From assembly GCF_001421415.1 (NCBI RefSeq), contig NZ_LMKH01000035.1:369655-433654 (forward strand): a DNA stretch of 64,000 nucleotides, given 5' to 3'. This stretch comes from Sphingomonas sp. Leaf208. Its GTDB lineage: Bacteria; Pseudomonadota; Alphaproteobacteria; Sphingomonadales; Sphingomonadaceae. A program made the translations under genes and the position numbers. Positions 51,548 through 60,134 of this stretch are shown here, piece by piece (positions within the stretch are counted from its first letter, which is position 1; every line of letters begins with the position of its first letter). The notes beneath the pieces are model-generated. The model was not told the DNA's origin and made no database searches. It worked only from the letters and a program-made list of their open reading frames with translations.

Positions 51548-52945
51548 TCAGGTAGCGGCCAAGGCGTCGACCATTCCCGCCGCCAGCACGCTCAGCGTGT
51601 CGTCGCGGGCGCCCATCACCACGATCCGGTCGCCCGGCCGTGCCTCCGCGACCAGCGCCGCGGCGGCCTCGGCGCGGTCGGCGATGTGCCGCGCGTCCCG
51701 GCCACCCTCGACGATCTGCCCGACGATGTCCGCGCTGGTGACCTCCCGCGCGACCGTCCCGCCGTAATAGGCGGGGTCGGGCAGGACGAGCACGTCGTCC
51801 TCCGCCATCCGCTCGACGAACGTAGCGACGAGCTCGCGCCCCATGACCTTCAACGGCCCATAGCCATGCGGCTGGAAGAACAGCAGCAATCGACCGGGAA
51901 ACGCGTGGAGTGTGTCGAGCGTGGCGGCGATCTTGTCCGGGTTGTGCCCGAAGTCATCGATCACCGCGACCCCGCCTGCCTCCCCGACGAAGTCGAAGCG
52001 ACGACGCAGCCCCGTGAACCCGGCAATCGCCTTCACCGCATCGGCCAACGATACGTCCGCCGCCATCGCCGCCCCGATCGCAGCCAGCGCATTCGACACG
52101 TTATGCCGCCCAGGTACGGCGAGCTTCACCGGCGTCCGCACGCCGCGCGAGACGATGTCGAAGCGGATCGCGAACGGCTCCGGCTTAAGATTCTCGGCAC
52201 GCAGATCGGCAGACGCATCGATCGCAAACGTCGTCACCTGACCCCGCGGCAGCCGCGCCGCGAGCGCCACCGCATCTGGATCGTTCGCGTTCACCACCGC
52301 CGTCTCGGCCTTCGCGACGAAGTCCCCGAACAGCACGCGCAGTTCCTCCAGCGACTTGTGGTCGAGGCTGACGTTGTTGAGCACCGCGATCTTCGGCGCA
52401 TAGCCCGCGATCGATCCGTCGCTCTCGTCGACCTCGCTGACGAACGCCTCGCCCTCGCCGACCAGCGCGCTCGCGAACGGGGCGTCGGGGGTAGCGAAGT
52501 TCTTCATCACCGCGCCATTCATCACCGTCGGATCGCGCCCGACGGCATGCAGAATCCACCCGATCATCCCGGTGACGGTCGACTTACCGCTCGTCCCCGC
52601 GACACCGATCGGCAACCGGCTGTCATTGAACAGCGACGCCAGCATTGCCGCACGGGTCGAGCGGGTACAGCCGAGCGCATCCGCCGCGATCATGTCCGGC
52701 ACGCTCGCCTCAATCGCCGCGGAGGCGATCACGATCTGGTCGGCCGAGACGATCCCGCTGCCGTCCTGCGGGAACAGCGAGACGCCCTTCGCGGCGAGGT
52801 CGTCGAACTTCGCAGGCACCCGGCCCTGGTCGAGGTTGCGGTCCGAGCCCGCGACGGTCGCGCCGCGGCCGGCGAGGATCATCGCGAGCGGCATCATGCC
52901 GCTGCCGCCGATGCCGACGAAGAAACAGGGTTTGCTGATATCCAT
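51548..52945 (-). CDS. Mur ligase family protein (MurC/Mpl-like)
   Basis: 465 aa from the ATG at 52945. The N-terminal UDP-binding domain has FVGIGGSGMMPLAMIL, the central ATPase has the P-loop GTSGKSTV and VSEVDESDGS, and the C-terminal domain has RRFDFVGEAGGV and DDFGHNP. It ligates an amino acid or peptide to UDP-MurNAc. No dcw cluster surrounds it. An LD-carboxypeptidase is divergently encoded, so I favour the Mpl role (reattaching recycled tripeptide to UDP-MurNAc) over biosynthetic MurC. This is inference. Confidence 0.85.
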   Translation of the reverse strand: MDISKPCFFVGIGGSGMMPLAMILAGRGATVAGSDRNLDQGRVPAKFDDLAAKGVSLFPQDGSGIVSADQIVIASAAIEASVPDMIAADALGCTRSTRAAMLASLFNDSRLPIGVAGTSGKSTVTGMIGWILHAVGRDPTVMNGAVMKNFATPDAPFASALVGEGEAFVSEVDESDGSIAGYAPKIAVLNNVSLDHKSLEELRVLFGDFVAKAETAVVNANDPDAVALAARLPRGQVTTFAIDASADLRAENLKPEPFAIRFDIVSRGVRTPVKLAVPGRHNVSNALAAIGAAMAADVSLADAVKAIAGFTGLRRRFDFVGEAGGVAVIDDFGHNPDKIAATLDTLHAFPGRLLLFFQPHGYGPLKVMGRELVATFVERMAEDDVLVLPDPAYYGGTVAREVTSADIVGQIVEGGRDARHIADRAEAAAALVAEARPGDRIVVMGARDDTLSVLAAGMVDALAAT

Positions 52946-52997
52946 CGGCCCGCGATATGGGCGGTTTGGTAACGGGGCAAGGTCGGGAACACGAACA

Positions 52998-53813
52998 ATG
53001 CGCATCGGTGTCCTCGCCGCGTCGAGCCGGACCAATCCTGCGGCAATTGCCAGGATCACCGCCTACGCCGCCACTGCGTTCCCGGAAGTCGAACTCGTCT
53101 TCCACCCGCAATGCCTGGAGACCGATGGCCATTTCGCGGGCTCGGACTTTCGGCGGGCGGCGGCGTTCCTCGAATACGCCAACGATCCGGCGTTCGATGC
53201 GATCTGGTTCCTGCGCGGCGGCTATGGCTCGAACCGCATCCTGGCGATGGTCATGCCCGAACTCGGCCGCGCCGCTCGCCACAAGACCTATCTCGGCTAT
53301 TCGGACGTAGGCTTCCTGCTCGGCGCACTCTACGCCCGGCGGATCGGGCGGCCGGTACACGGTCCGATGGTCAGCGACATCAACCGCCACGACGGCGAGG
53401 CGACCGTCGCGCGCTCGCTCGGCTGGATGGTGCGCGGTGATCGGGCGGGGCTGGAGCCGGGGCTGAATGGGCAACCGTCGGCCGCCTTCAACCTGAGTAT
53501 CCTCACGTCGCTGATCGGCACGCCGTGGCTGCCCGACCTGACCGATCACGTGCTGATCGTCGAGGAGGTGTCCGAACCGATGTACGCGATCGATCGCATG
53601 CTGTTCATAGTCGCCAACGCCACGCAGTTGAAGGGCATCGCCGGCCTGCGCCTCGGCGCCGTGACCGCGGTCCAGGAGAACGATCCACCCTGGGGCGAGA
53701 CGCTCGATTACATGATGGTGCGGTGGAGCCGCGACATGGGCGTGCCGTATCTCGGTCGCGCGGAAGTCGGCCACACGCAGGCAAACCATGTCGTCCCGTT
53801 CGGGGTGGCGTGA
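52998..53813 (+). CDS. ldcA: Muramoyltetrapeptide LD-carboxypeptidase (S66 family)
   Basis: 271 aa from the ATG at 52998. Motifs are FLRGGYGSNRIL, the Ser nucleophile in LGYSDVGFLLG near residue 100, the Glu in VEEVSEP and the His in GHTQANHVVPFG. It trims the terminal D-Ala from recycled muropeptides in the cytoplasm. It is divergent from the Mur ligase, 52 bp apart, which fits a recycling pair with NagZ. Confidence 0.9.
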   Translation: MRIGVLAASSRTNPAAIARITAYAATAFPEVELVFHPQCLETDGHFAGSDFRRAAAFLEYANDPAFDAIWFLRGGYGSNRILAMVMPELGRAARHKTYLGYSDVGFLLGALYARRIGRPVHGPMVSDINRHDGEATVARSLGWMVRGDRAGLEPGLNGQPSAAFNLSILTSLIGTPWLPDLTDHVLIVEEVSEPMYAIDRMLFIVANATQLKGIAGLRLGAVTAVQENDPPWGETLDYMMVRWSRDMGVPYLGRAEVGHTQANHVVPFGVA

Positions 53814-53888
53814 CGTTCGACCCCGGCTTGCCTATATAGGGTGTGCGACTGCATAAGCCGCGGCTCTTCCAACACCAGAAAGTCCTCC

Positions 53889-55880
53889 ATGTCCGTCATG
53901 TTCCGAATCACGCTGCCCGACGGTTCCGTCCGCGAGGTTGCGCCCGGGACTACCCCCGCGGATGTCGCCGCCGCGATCGGGCCGGGCCTCGCCAAGGCCG
54001 CGCTCGCCGCACGCATCGACGGGCAGGTGCGCGATCTCAACCGACCGTTTGAGGGCGACACCGCGCTCGCGCTGGTGACCGCGCGCGACGAGGCGGATGC
54101 GCTGGAGCTCGTCCGCCACGATCTTGCGCACGTCATGGCCGAAGCGGTGCAGCACCTCTTCCCCGGCACGCAGATCACTTTTGGCCCTGCGACCGACGAT
54201 GGCTTCTATTACGACTTCGCGCCGAAGGACCGCCCCTTCACCGAGGAGGACCTGCCCGCGATCGAAGCCGAGATGCGCGCGATCATCGCCCGGAACGAGC
54301 CGTTCCTGCGCGAGGTTTGGTCGCGCCAGCAGCTGATCGACCGCTGGACGCAGCAGGGCGAGAGCTTCAAGGCCGAATGGGCCGCCGAACTGCCCGAGGG
54401 CGAGGAACTGACGATCTACCGCCAGGGCGAGTGGCTCGACATGTGCCGCGGGCCGCACATGGCCTCGACCGGGAAGCTCGACCCCGCCGCGTTCAAGCTC
54501 ACGCGCGTCAGCGGTGCGTATTGGCGCGGCGACCAGAAGAACGCGATGCTGAGCCGAATCTACGGCACCGGTTGGCTCAACAAGAAGCAGCTCGACCAGC
54601 ATCTCTTCCGCCTAGAGGAAGCCGCCAAGCGCGATCACCGCAAGATTGGCGCGGAGATGGACCTGTTCCACCTCCAGTCCGAGGCACAGGGGTCGGTGTT
54701 CTGGCATCCCAACGGCTTCGTGCTCTGGCGCCAGCTGGAGGCGTATATGCGCCGTCGCCTCGACGCCGCCGACTATGCTGAGGTCAAGACCCCGCAGCTG
54801 ATGGACGCCAAGCAGTGGGAGCAGTCTGGCCACTGGGGCAAGTACCGCGAGAACATGTTCGTCGTGCCCGACGAGATCCCGAACGGCGAGGATGAGGGCG
54901 CAGTCCTGTCCGGCAACGGCGAGCTGATGGCGCTCAAGCCGATGAACTGCCCCGCGCACGTGCTGATCTTCAAGCAGGGGATCAAATCCTACCGAGACCT
55001 GCCGATCCGGATGGCCGAGTTCGGCTGCTGCCACCGCAACGAGCCGCACGGTGCGCTGCACGGCATCATGCGCGTCCGCCAGTTCACGCAGGACGACGCG
55101 CATATCTTCGTCCGCGAAGACCAGCTGGTCGAGGAAGTGCGCAAGTTCTGCGAGCTGCTCAACAGCGTCTACAAGGACCTGGGCTTCGAAGACTATGCGG
55201 TGAAGCTCGCGCTGCGCCCCGAGAAGCGGTTCGGCGAAGATTCGATGTGGGACAAGGCCGAGGCGGAACTGCGCGAGGCGGTGATTCAGTCGGGCCTGAG
55301 CGACACGATCAAGGCGAACTTCGAGGAACTGCCGGGTGAGGGCGCGTTCTATGCGCCGAAGCTCGAATTCCACCTGACCGACGCGATCGGCCGGACGTGG
55401 CAGGTCGGCACGATCCAGTCGGACCGCGTGCTGCCCGAGCGACTCGACGCGTCGTACGTTGGCGCGGACGGCGAGCGGCACCGCCCGGTCATGCTCCACC
55501 GCGCGATCCTCGGTACGTTCGAGCGCTTCATCGGCATCCTAATCGAGCATCATGCTGGCCGATTCCCACTCTGGCTGGCGCCGGTACAGGCGGTCGTGGC
55601 GACGATCGTGTCGGATGCTGACGACTATGCACTTGAGGTTGCGGCGAAGCTGAAGGCGGCGGGCATCCGCGTCGAAACGGACCTGCGCAACGAGAAGATC
55701 AACTACAAGGTGCGCGAGCACAGCCTGGCGAAAGTGCCGAATCTGCTGGTCGTCGGCAAGCGCGAGGCCGAGGAGGGCAAGGTCGCGCTGCGCACGCTCG
55801 GCAGCCAGGCCCAGACCATCCTGACGCTCGACGAGGCCATCGCGCGTCTTGCGGACGAGGCTCGCGCACCCGATATGTGA
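53889..55880 (+). CDS. thrS: Threonine--tRNA ligase
   Basis: 663 aa from the ATG at 53889; ATG 53898 is an alternative. It has a TGS domain (MFRITLPDGSVREV), an editing domain with HDLAHVMAEAVQH and a catalytic core with zinc Cys in PMNCPAHVLIF, His in CHRNEPHGALHG and VMLHRAILGTFERF. The C-terminal anticodon-binding domain includes VETDLRNEKINYKVRE. infC follows 83 bp later, a common linkage. No T-box leader is seen. Confidence 0.97.
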   Translation: MSVMFRITLPDGSVREVAPGTTPADVAAAIGPGLAKAALAARIDGQVRDLNRPFEGDTALALVTARDEADALELVRHDLAHVMAEAVQHLFPGTQITFGPATDDGFYYDFAPKDRPFTEEDLPAIEAEMRAIIARNEPFLREVWSRQQLIDRWTQQGESFKAEWAAELPEGEELTIYRQGEWLDMCRGPHMASTGKLDPAAFKLTRVSGAYWRGDQKNAMLSRIYGTGWLNKKQLDQHLFRLEEAAKRDHRKIGAEMDLFHLQSEAQGSVFWHPNGFVLWRQLEAYMRRRLDAADYAEVKTPQLMDAKQWEQSGHWGKYRENMFVVPDEIPNGEDEGAVLSGNGELMALKPMNCPAHVLIFKQGIKSYRDLPIRMAEFGCCHRNEPHGALHGIMRVRQFTQDDAHIFVREDQLVEEVRKFCELLNSVYKDLGFEDYAVKLALRPEKRFGEDSMWDKAEAELREAVIQSGLSDTIKANFEELPGEGAFYAPKLEFHLTDAIGRTWQVGTIQSDRVLPERLDASYVGADGERHRPVMLHRAILGTFERFIGILIEHHAGRFPLWLAPVQAVVATIVSDADDYALEVAAKLKAAGIRVETDLRNEKINYKVREHSLAKVPNLLVVGKREAEEGKVALRTLGSQAQTILTLDEAIARLADEARAPDM

Positions 55881-55963
55881 TCTGACGGGGCCGGCTTTCC
55901 GAGCGCGGGTTTCTGCGCTATACGCCGGCCCAAATATTGTCAGAAACTTCAGGAGCAAACCCC

Positions 55964-56509
55964 ATACGTCCTCCCACGATGCGCCGGCCGATGCAGACGC
56001 CCGCAATGAACGGCCCGCGATTCAACGAATTCATCCAGAGCCAGAAGGTCCGCGTGATCGATCACGAGGGCGAGAATCTGGGCGTGATGTACACGCGCGA
56101 AGCGATCGAGCAGGCAGCCGAGCATGGCCTCGACCTGGTCGAAGTGTCGCCTAACGCCGATCCGCCCGTCGCCAAGTTCCTCGATGTTGGCAAGTTCAAG
56201 TACGAGGCGCAGAAGAAGGCGAACCTCGCACGCAAGTCGCAGAAGACGCAGGAGATCAAGGAGATCAAGATGCGTCCGAACATTGACGACCATGACTACG
56301 ACACGAAGATGAAGAAGGTGAACGACTTCATCGGCGAGGGCGACAAGGTCAAGATCACGCTGCGCTTCCGCGGTCGCGAACTCAGCCACGGCCAGCTCGG
56401 CATGAACCTGTTGAAGCGCGTCCAAGACGACGTCGCGGAGATCGCCAAGATTGAGGCGTATCCCCGCATGGAAGGCCGCCAGATGCTGATGGTGCTCGCA
56501 CCGAAGTGA
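55964..56509 (+). CDS. infC: Translation initiation factor IF-3, apparent ATA start
   Basis: About 181 aa. The core matches IF-3: FNEFIQSQKVRVIDHEGENL, LVEVSPNADPPVAKFLDVGK, KITLRFRGRELSH and the C-terminal ALVLAPK-like MVLAPK. The first ATG (55979) is 23 nt from the only good RBS (AGGAG, 55951-55955). An in-frame ATA at 55964 is 8 nt from it. IF-3 genes are known to use rare start codons (ATT in E. coli) for autoregulation, so I place the start at the ATA. rpmI and rplT do not follow; a terminator does. Confidence 0.9.
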   Translation: MRPPTMRRPMQTPAMNGPRFNEFIQSQKVRVIDHEGENLGVMYTREAIEQAAEHGLDLVEVSPNADPPVAKFLDVGKFKYEAQKKANLARKSQKTQEIKEIKMRPNIDDHDYDTKMKKVNDFIGEGDKVKITLRFRGRELSHGQLGMNLLKRVQDDVAEIAKIEAYPRMEGRQMLMVLAPK

Positions 56510-56545
56510 TGGCGTAGCGGCTTAGGCCGCTACCACGAGATTTGA

Positions 56546-56581
56546 GGCTGGTCAGTCCTGATGGACTGGCCAGCCTTTTTT
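56546..56581 (+). terminator. Intrinsic terminator after infC
   Basis: 13-bp stem GGCTGGTCAGTCC / GGACTGGCCAGCC (one G-U pair), loop TGAT, then TTTTTTG. The remaining gap up to 57055 holds three inverted repeats and no gene. Confidence 0.92.
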
Positions 56582-56880
56582 GTTTGTCGGTACTGGGTGT
56601 CTGGTTGCTCGCATCTAGCGCCCGACTTCCGGCTCCTGTGAGATTCCGGGGCCGTATGCATTGGTTCAAACGGGATGTGCGGGCTTCCCTCCTACCGGTG
56701 AGGCGGGTTGCCGGATGCGCAACCTGAGAAGCCTCGTTCGATAGGCCGGAATTGCTCAAATTCCCTTTCCAAGTAGCCGACGGATGGTTCGTATCCACGG
56801 CCGGTGCTCAGAATGCAGCGCTATTTCCTGTCTTCCAGCCGAACCCAGCACTCCCGGGTCGCGCGGGCCCATGGCAACCA

Positions 56881-57035
56881 AGTTTCAATTTGAAACTAGG
56901 GTTTGCTGTTTGTACTATGTGGCGGTTTGGAGACACAATGTTCAAAAATAGATTTCCGTATGCGGAAATCGCTAGACGTGAAGGGTGGAATATCTCTACC
57001 TAACGGCCAAACCATAAGTTCGAAAACATTCGAAC
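56881..57035. promoter_or_regulatory. Three inverted repeats upstream of the TonB-dependent receptor
   Basis: AGTTTCAA-T-TTGAAACT (56881-56897); GATTTCCG-TATG-CGGAAATC (56951-56970); GTTCGAA-AACA-TTCGAAC (57018-57035). All have perfect 7-8 bp arms. The region is more AT-rich than its surroundings, as expected of a promoter. They may be operators or leader hairpins; the last lies only 5 nt before the RBS. I see no cobalamin or other known riboswitch. Confidence 0.5.
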
Positions 57036-57055
57036 ACGTCAGGGAGAGAATGCCG

Positions 57056-59968
57056 ATGCGTATGACCGCATATCTGTTGTCCGCCGTCGCGACTGCGGCC
57101 ATCGTCACGCCGGCATTCGCGCAACAGGCGACGTCCACCGTCGAAGCGCAGGCTTCGCCCTCGCAGGGTACTGCCAACGCATCGGTTGCCGGTCAGACTA
57201 ACGCTGCAACGGACGCCGACACCACGCGGGCGGCAAGTGCCAACGCCGGGATTCAGGGTAACGCCAGCGACATCGTCATCACCGCGACGCGCCGTTCCGA
57301 GCGTTTGTCGAACGTGCCAATCGCGGTTTCGGCGGTCGGTCAGGAAGCGCTTCAGAATTCGGGCGGCAGTGACATCCGCTCGCTCAACCAGCTTGCGCCG
57401 TCGTTGCTGATCTCGTCGACCGGTAACGAATCGAACGCGTCCGCGCGTATTCGCGGAATCGGTACGGTCGGCGACAATCCCGGCCTCGAAAGCTCGGTCG
57501 CGGTCTTCATCGACGGTGTCTATCGCAGCCGCACCGGCGTCGGTCTCAACGAACTGGGCGAGATCGACCGCGTCGAAGTTCTTCGCGGACCGCAGGGCAC
57601 ATTGTTCGGGCGCAACGCTTCTGCAGGTCTCATCAATATCATCACACGGTCGCCCGAGTTCGACTGGCATGGCAACGCCGAGGCGACTTACGGCAATTAC
57701 GACCAGAAGCGGCTTGCAGGCGGCATCACCGGGCCGCTGATCGCCGACACGCTCGCCTTCCGGGTCGACGGCGTCTACGTGAATCGCAACGGCTTCTACA
57801 AGAACGTCACGGCAGCCAACGGCAGCGAGAGCCGCGTCAACGACCGCGATCGGTATTTCGTCCGCGGCCAGTTGCTGTTCAAGCCGACCGATACCCTGAG
57901 CTTCCGCCTGATCGGCGATTATTCGCACCGCAAGGAAAGCTGCTGCGGTGCGGTCTATTACAACCAGGTCGAGACAACCGATCCCACCCCGAACGCAGCC
58001 GGCGTCGCGCCGTTCTTCGCCACTGTCAACACCGATGGCGCGGTCACGAACAACACGACGAACCGCATCGTCGACATCCTGCGGCGCCAGGGCGCGGTGT
58101 TCCCGCTAGCCGGCAACACGCCTGATCCGTTCAGCCGCGACGTCGCAATCACGCCCGGCCAGACCTTCCGGAATACGACCAAGGATTACGGCGGCTCGCT
58201 GCAGGCCGACTGGGATCTCGGTGGCGCGACGTTGACGTCGATCACTGCGTATCGCCAGTACAAGTCGGGCAATGCGGGCGATGTCGATTATACCAATGTC
58301 GACCTCACGCACCGTGCGGCGGACGGCAATGCCTACCGCCAGTTCAAGACCTTCACGCAGGAAGCGCGCCTCCAAGGTTCGCTGTTCAACGACAAGCTCG
58401 ACTGGCTGGTCGGCGGCTTCTACTCGAACGAGAAACTGAAGCTGGTCGATAACGTCGTCTTCGGCGCGCAATACGGGCAGTTTGCTGCCTGCCGCCTCGT
58501 CGCAACGGTCAGCCCGAATGCCGTGCTGCAGAACCAGAACAACCCAGGCTGCATGAGCGCGGCCGGACGCGCGACAATTGCCGGCGCCTTTGGCCCGGCT
58601 GGCGGCCTGATCACGTCGGCGCTCGATCGCTTGACCGGTGGGGTCGGTCTCGGTGGCGGGGTCAACAACGTCGGCGACTCCGGCTCGATCTATCGCCAGA
58701 AGAGCGAGAACTACGCGTTCTTCACACACAACATCCTGCATCTGACCGACACGTTGTCGCTGACCGGCGGTCTTCGCTACACGCACGAAACGAAGAAGTT
58801 CAACGCGAAGTTCAACAACAACAACACGGTCTGCCCGATCCAGCAGGCGGCTCTCGCTCCCCTCACGCAGTCGCAGAGCGGCGCCACGGCGTTCGCGCAG
58901 GGCATCGTGACCTTGACCTGCACCGGCAACTCCAGCCCGGCGTTGAACGCGCTCAGCCTCAACGACAGCTTCGGCGACGGCGAGTTCACCGGCACGGCGG
59001 TCCTGTCGTGGAAGCCGTTCACCAAGCTGCTGACCTACGCGTCGTTCGCCAAGGGCTACAAGGCGGGCGGCTACAACCTCGACCGTTCGGATCTCGGCGG
59101 GGTAAACGGCGTGCTCACGCCGCGGACCAATGCCGACGCACCGGGCCTGCGCTTCAACGCCGAGAAGGTGAACAATTACGAGCTCGGGGCGAAGTTCAAC
59201 ACGCGCGGCTTCACGTTCAACGTCGCGGCGTTCCGCGAGGAGTTCACCGACTTCCAGCTCAACACCTTTAACGGCTCGATCTTCGTCGTGCAGAACATCG
59301 AAGCGTGCAAGGACAGCCTGGGCGGCCTCGATAGCGACAACGGGTTCAATCCGGTCACTGGTGCGCAGACCGGAGGGTGCCCAACCAACCGTTCGAAGAA
59401 GCCGGGCGTGATCTCACAGGGCGTCGAGCTGGAAGCGACGATGTCGCCGATCAAGCAGGTCACGTTCACGGCAGGCTATACCTATGCGGATACCCATTTC
59501 CGCAAGAACCTGATCGGCAGCTCGACCACCGGCGAGCCGCTCGACCGCGCACTCTTCCTGCTGCCGGGCAGCCAGTTGTCGAACGCCCCCAAGAACGTCG
59601 TCACGACGTCGTTCGCCTGGACACCGGATCTCGGCTCGAACGGCATGTCGGGGCTGATCTATGTCGATAGCCGCCTGTCGTCGGACTATAATACTGGTTC
59701 CGATCTGGCGCCGGAGAAGAAGCAGGACGGCTTCGCCGTGGTGAATGCCCGCGTTGGCCTGCGCGGCAAGGACCAGGCTTGGGCACTCGAGTTCTGGGCA
59801 CAGAATGTGTTCAACAAGAACTACATCCAGGTCGCGTTCAACACGCCGTTCCAGGGTGCCGGGTCGTCGGCCAACGTCGCAGCCTATGGTGGCACCGGCA
59901 ACGCGCTCTACTCGGCATTCCTCGCCGAGCCACGCACCTACGGCCTGACGCTGCGCTCGCGCTTCTGA
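57056..59968 (+). CDS. TonB-dependent outer-membrane receptor
   Basis: 970 aa. I place the start at 57056, 9 nt from AGGGAG; ATGs at 57050 and 57062 are possible. Signal peptide (AYLLSAVATAAIVTPAFAQQ), an Ala/Thr/Gln-rich linker, then a plug domain with DIVITATRRSERLSNVPIAV and VLRGPQGTLFGRNASAGLIN. The large beta-barrel ends in a terminal aromatic (TYGLTLRSRF). It imports an unknown ligand, siderophore or carbohydrate type, with TonB energy. It is monocistronic, with a terminator on each side. Confidence 0.93.
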   Translation: MRMTAYLLSAVATAAIVTPAFAQQATSTVEAQASPSQGTANASVAGQTNAATDADTTRAASANAGIQGNASDIVITATRRSERLSNVPIAVSAVGQEALQNSGGSDIRSLNQLAPSLLISSTGNESNASARIRGIGTVGDNPGLESSVAVFIDGVYRSRTGVGLNELGEIDRVEVLRGPQGTLFGRNASAGLINIITRSPEFDWHGNAEATYGNYDQKRLAGGITGPLIADTLAFRVDGVYVNRNGFYKNVTAANGSESRVNDRDRYFVRGQLLFKPTDTLSFRLIGDYSHRKESCCGAVYYNQVETTDPTPNAAGVAPFFATVNTDGAVTNNTTNRIVDILRRQGAVFPLAGNTPDPFSRDVAITPGQTFRNTTKDYGGSLQADWDLGGATLTSITAYRQYKSGNAGDVDYTNVDLTHRAADGNAYRQFKTFTQEARLQGSLFNDKLDWLVGGFYSNEKLKLVDNVVFGAQYGQFAACRLVATVSPNAVLQNQNNPGCMSAAGRATIAGAFGPAGGLITSALDRLTGGVGLGGGVNNVGDSGSIYRQKSENYAFFTHNILHLTDTLSLTGGLRYTHETKKFNAKFNNNNTVCPIQQAALAPLTQSQSGATAFAQGIVTLTCTGNSSPALNALSLNDSFGDGEFTGTAVLSWKPFTKLLTYASFAKGYKAGGYNLDRSDLGGVNGVLTPRTNADAPGLRFNAEKVNNYELGAKFNTRGFTFNVAAFREEFTDFQLNTFNGSIFVVQNIEACKDSLGGLDSDNGFNPVTGAQTGGCPTNRSKKPGVISQGVELEATMSPIKQVTFTAGYTYADTHFRKNLIGSSTTGEPLDRALFLLPGSQLSNAPKNVVTTSFAWTPDLGSNGMSGLIYVDSRLSSDYNTGSDLAPEKKQDGFAVVNARVGLRGKDQAWALEFWAQNVFNKNYIQVAFNTPFQGAGSSANVAAYGGTGNALYSAFLAEPRTYGLTLRSRF

Positions 59969-59983
59969 TCGGGTGATTGAATG

Positions 59984-60020
59984 AAAAGCCGGCGCGCAGT
60001 TCGCTGCGGGCCGGCTTTTT
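59984..60020 (+). terminator. Intrinsic terminator after the TonB-dependent receptor
   Basis: AAAAGCCGGC-GCGCAG pairs with CTGCGG-GCCGGCTTTT around a TTCG tetraloop, followed by T. It may also serve the convergent glnD gene. Confidence 0.9.
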
Positions 60021-60042
60021 CGTGCTCGTGCTCCCTGAAAAC

Positions 60043-60127
60043 CCCGGTTCTCCTGCAAACGCAGGGGCCCAGGATTACAGGCGCTACGCTCTGTTACCCT
60101 GGACTCCTGTCCTCGCGGGAGAACCGG
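60043..60127. repeat. REP-like palindrome (family B')
   Basis: CCGGTTCTCCTGCAAACGC at the left and TCCTCGCGGGAGAACCGG at the right. The centre (GATTACAGGCGCTACGC...TACCCTGG) is related to that of the element in the acid phosphatase gene at 8823-8899. It lies 7 bp from the glnD stop. Confidence 0.75.
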
Positions 60128-60134
60128 AAGCGCG

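Noticed and set aside
53814..53888. T-box leader in front of thrS
   Set aside because: The gap is too short and lacks a T-box motif or terminator/antiterminator pair.
56582..57055. Cobalamin or other riboswitch before the TonB-dependent receptor
   Set aside because: No B12-box or other known conserved core; only short palindromes are visible.
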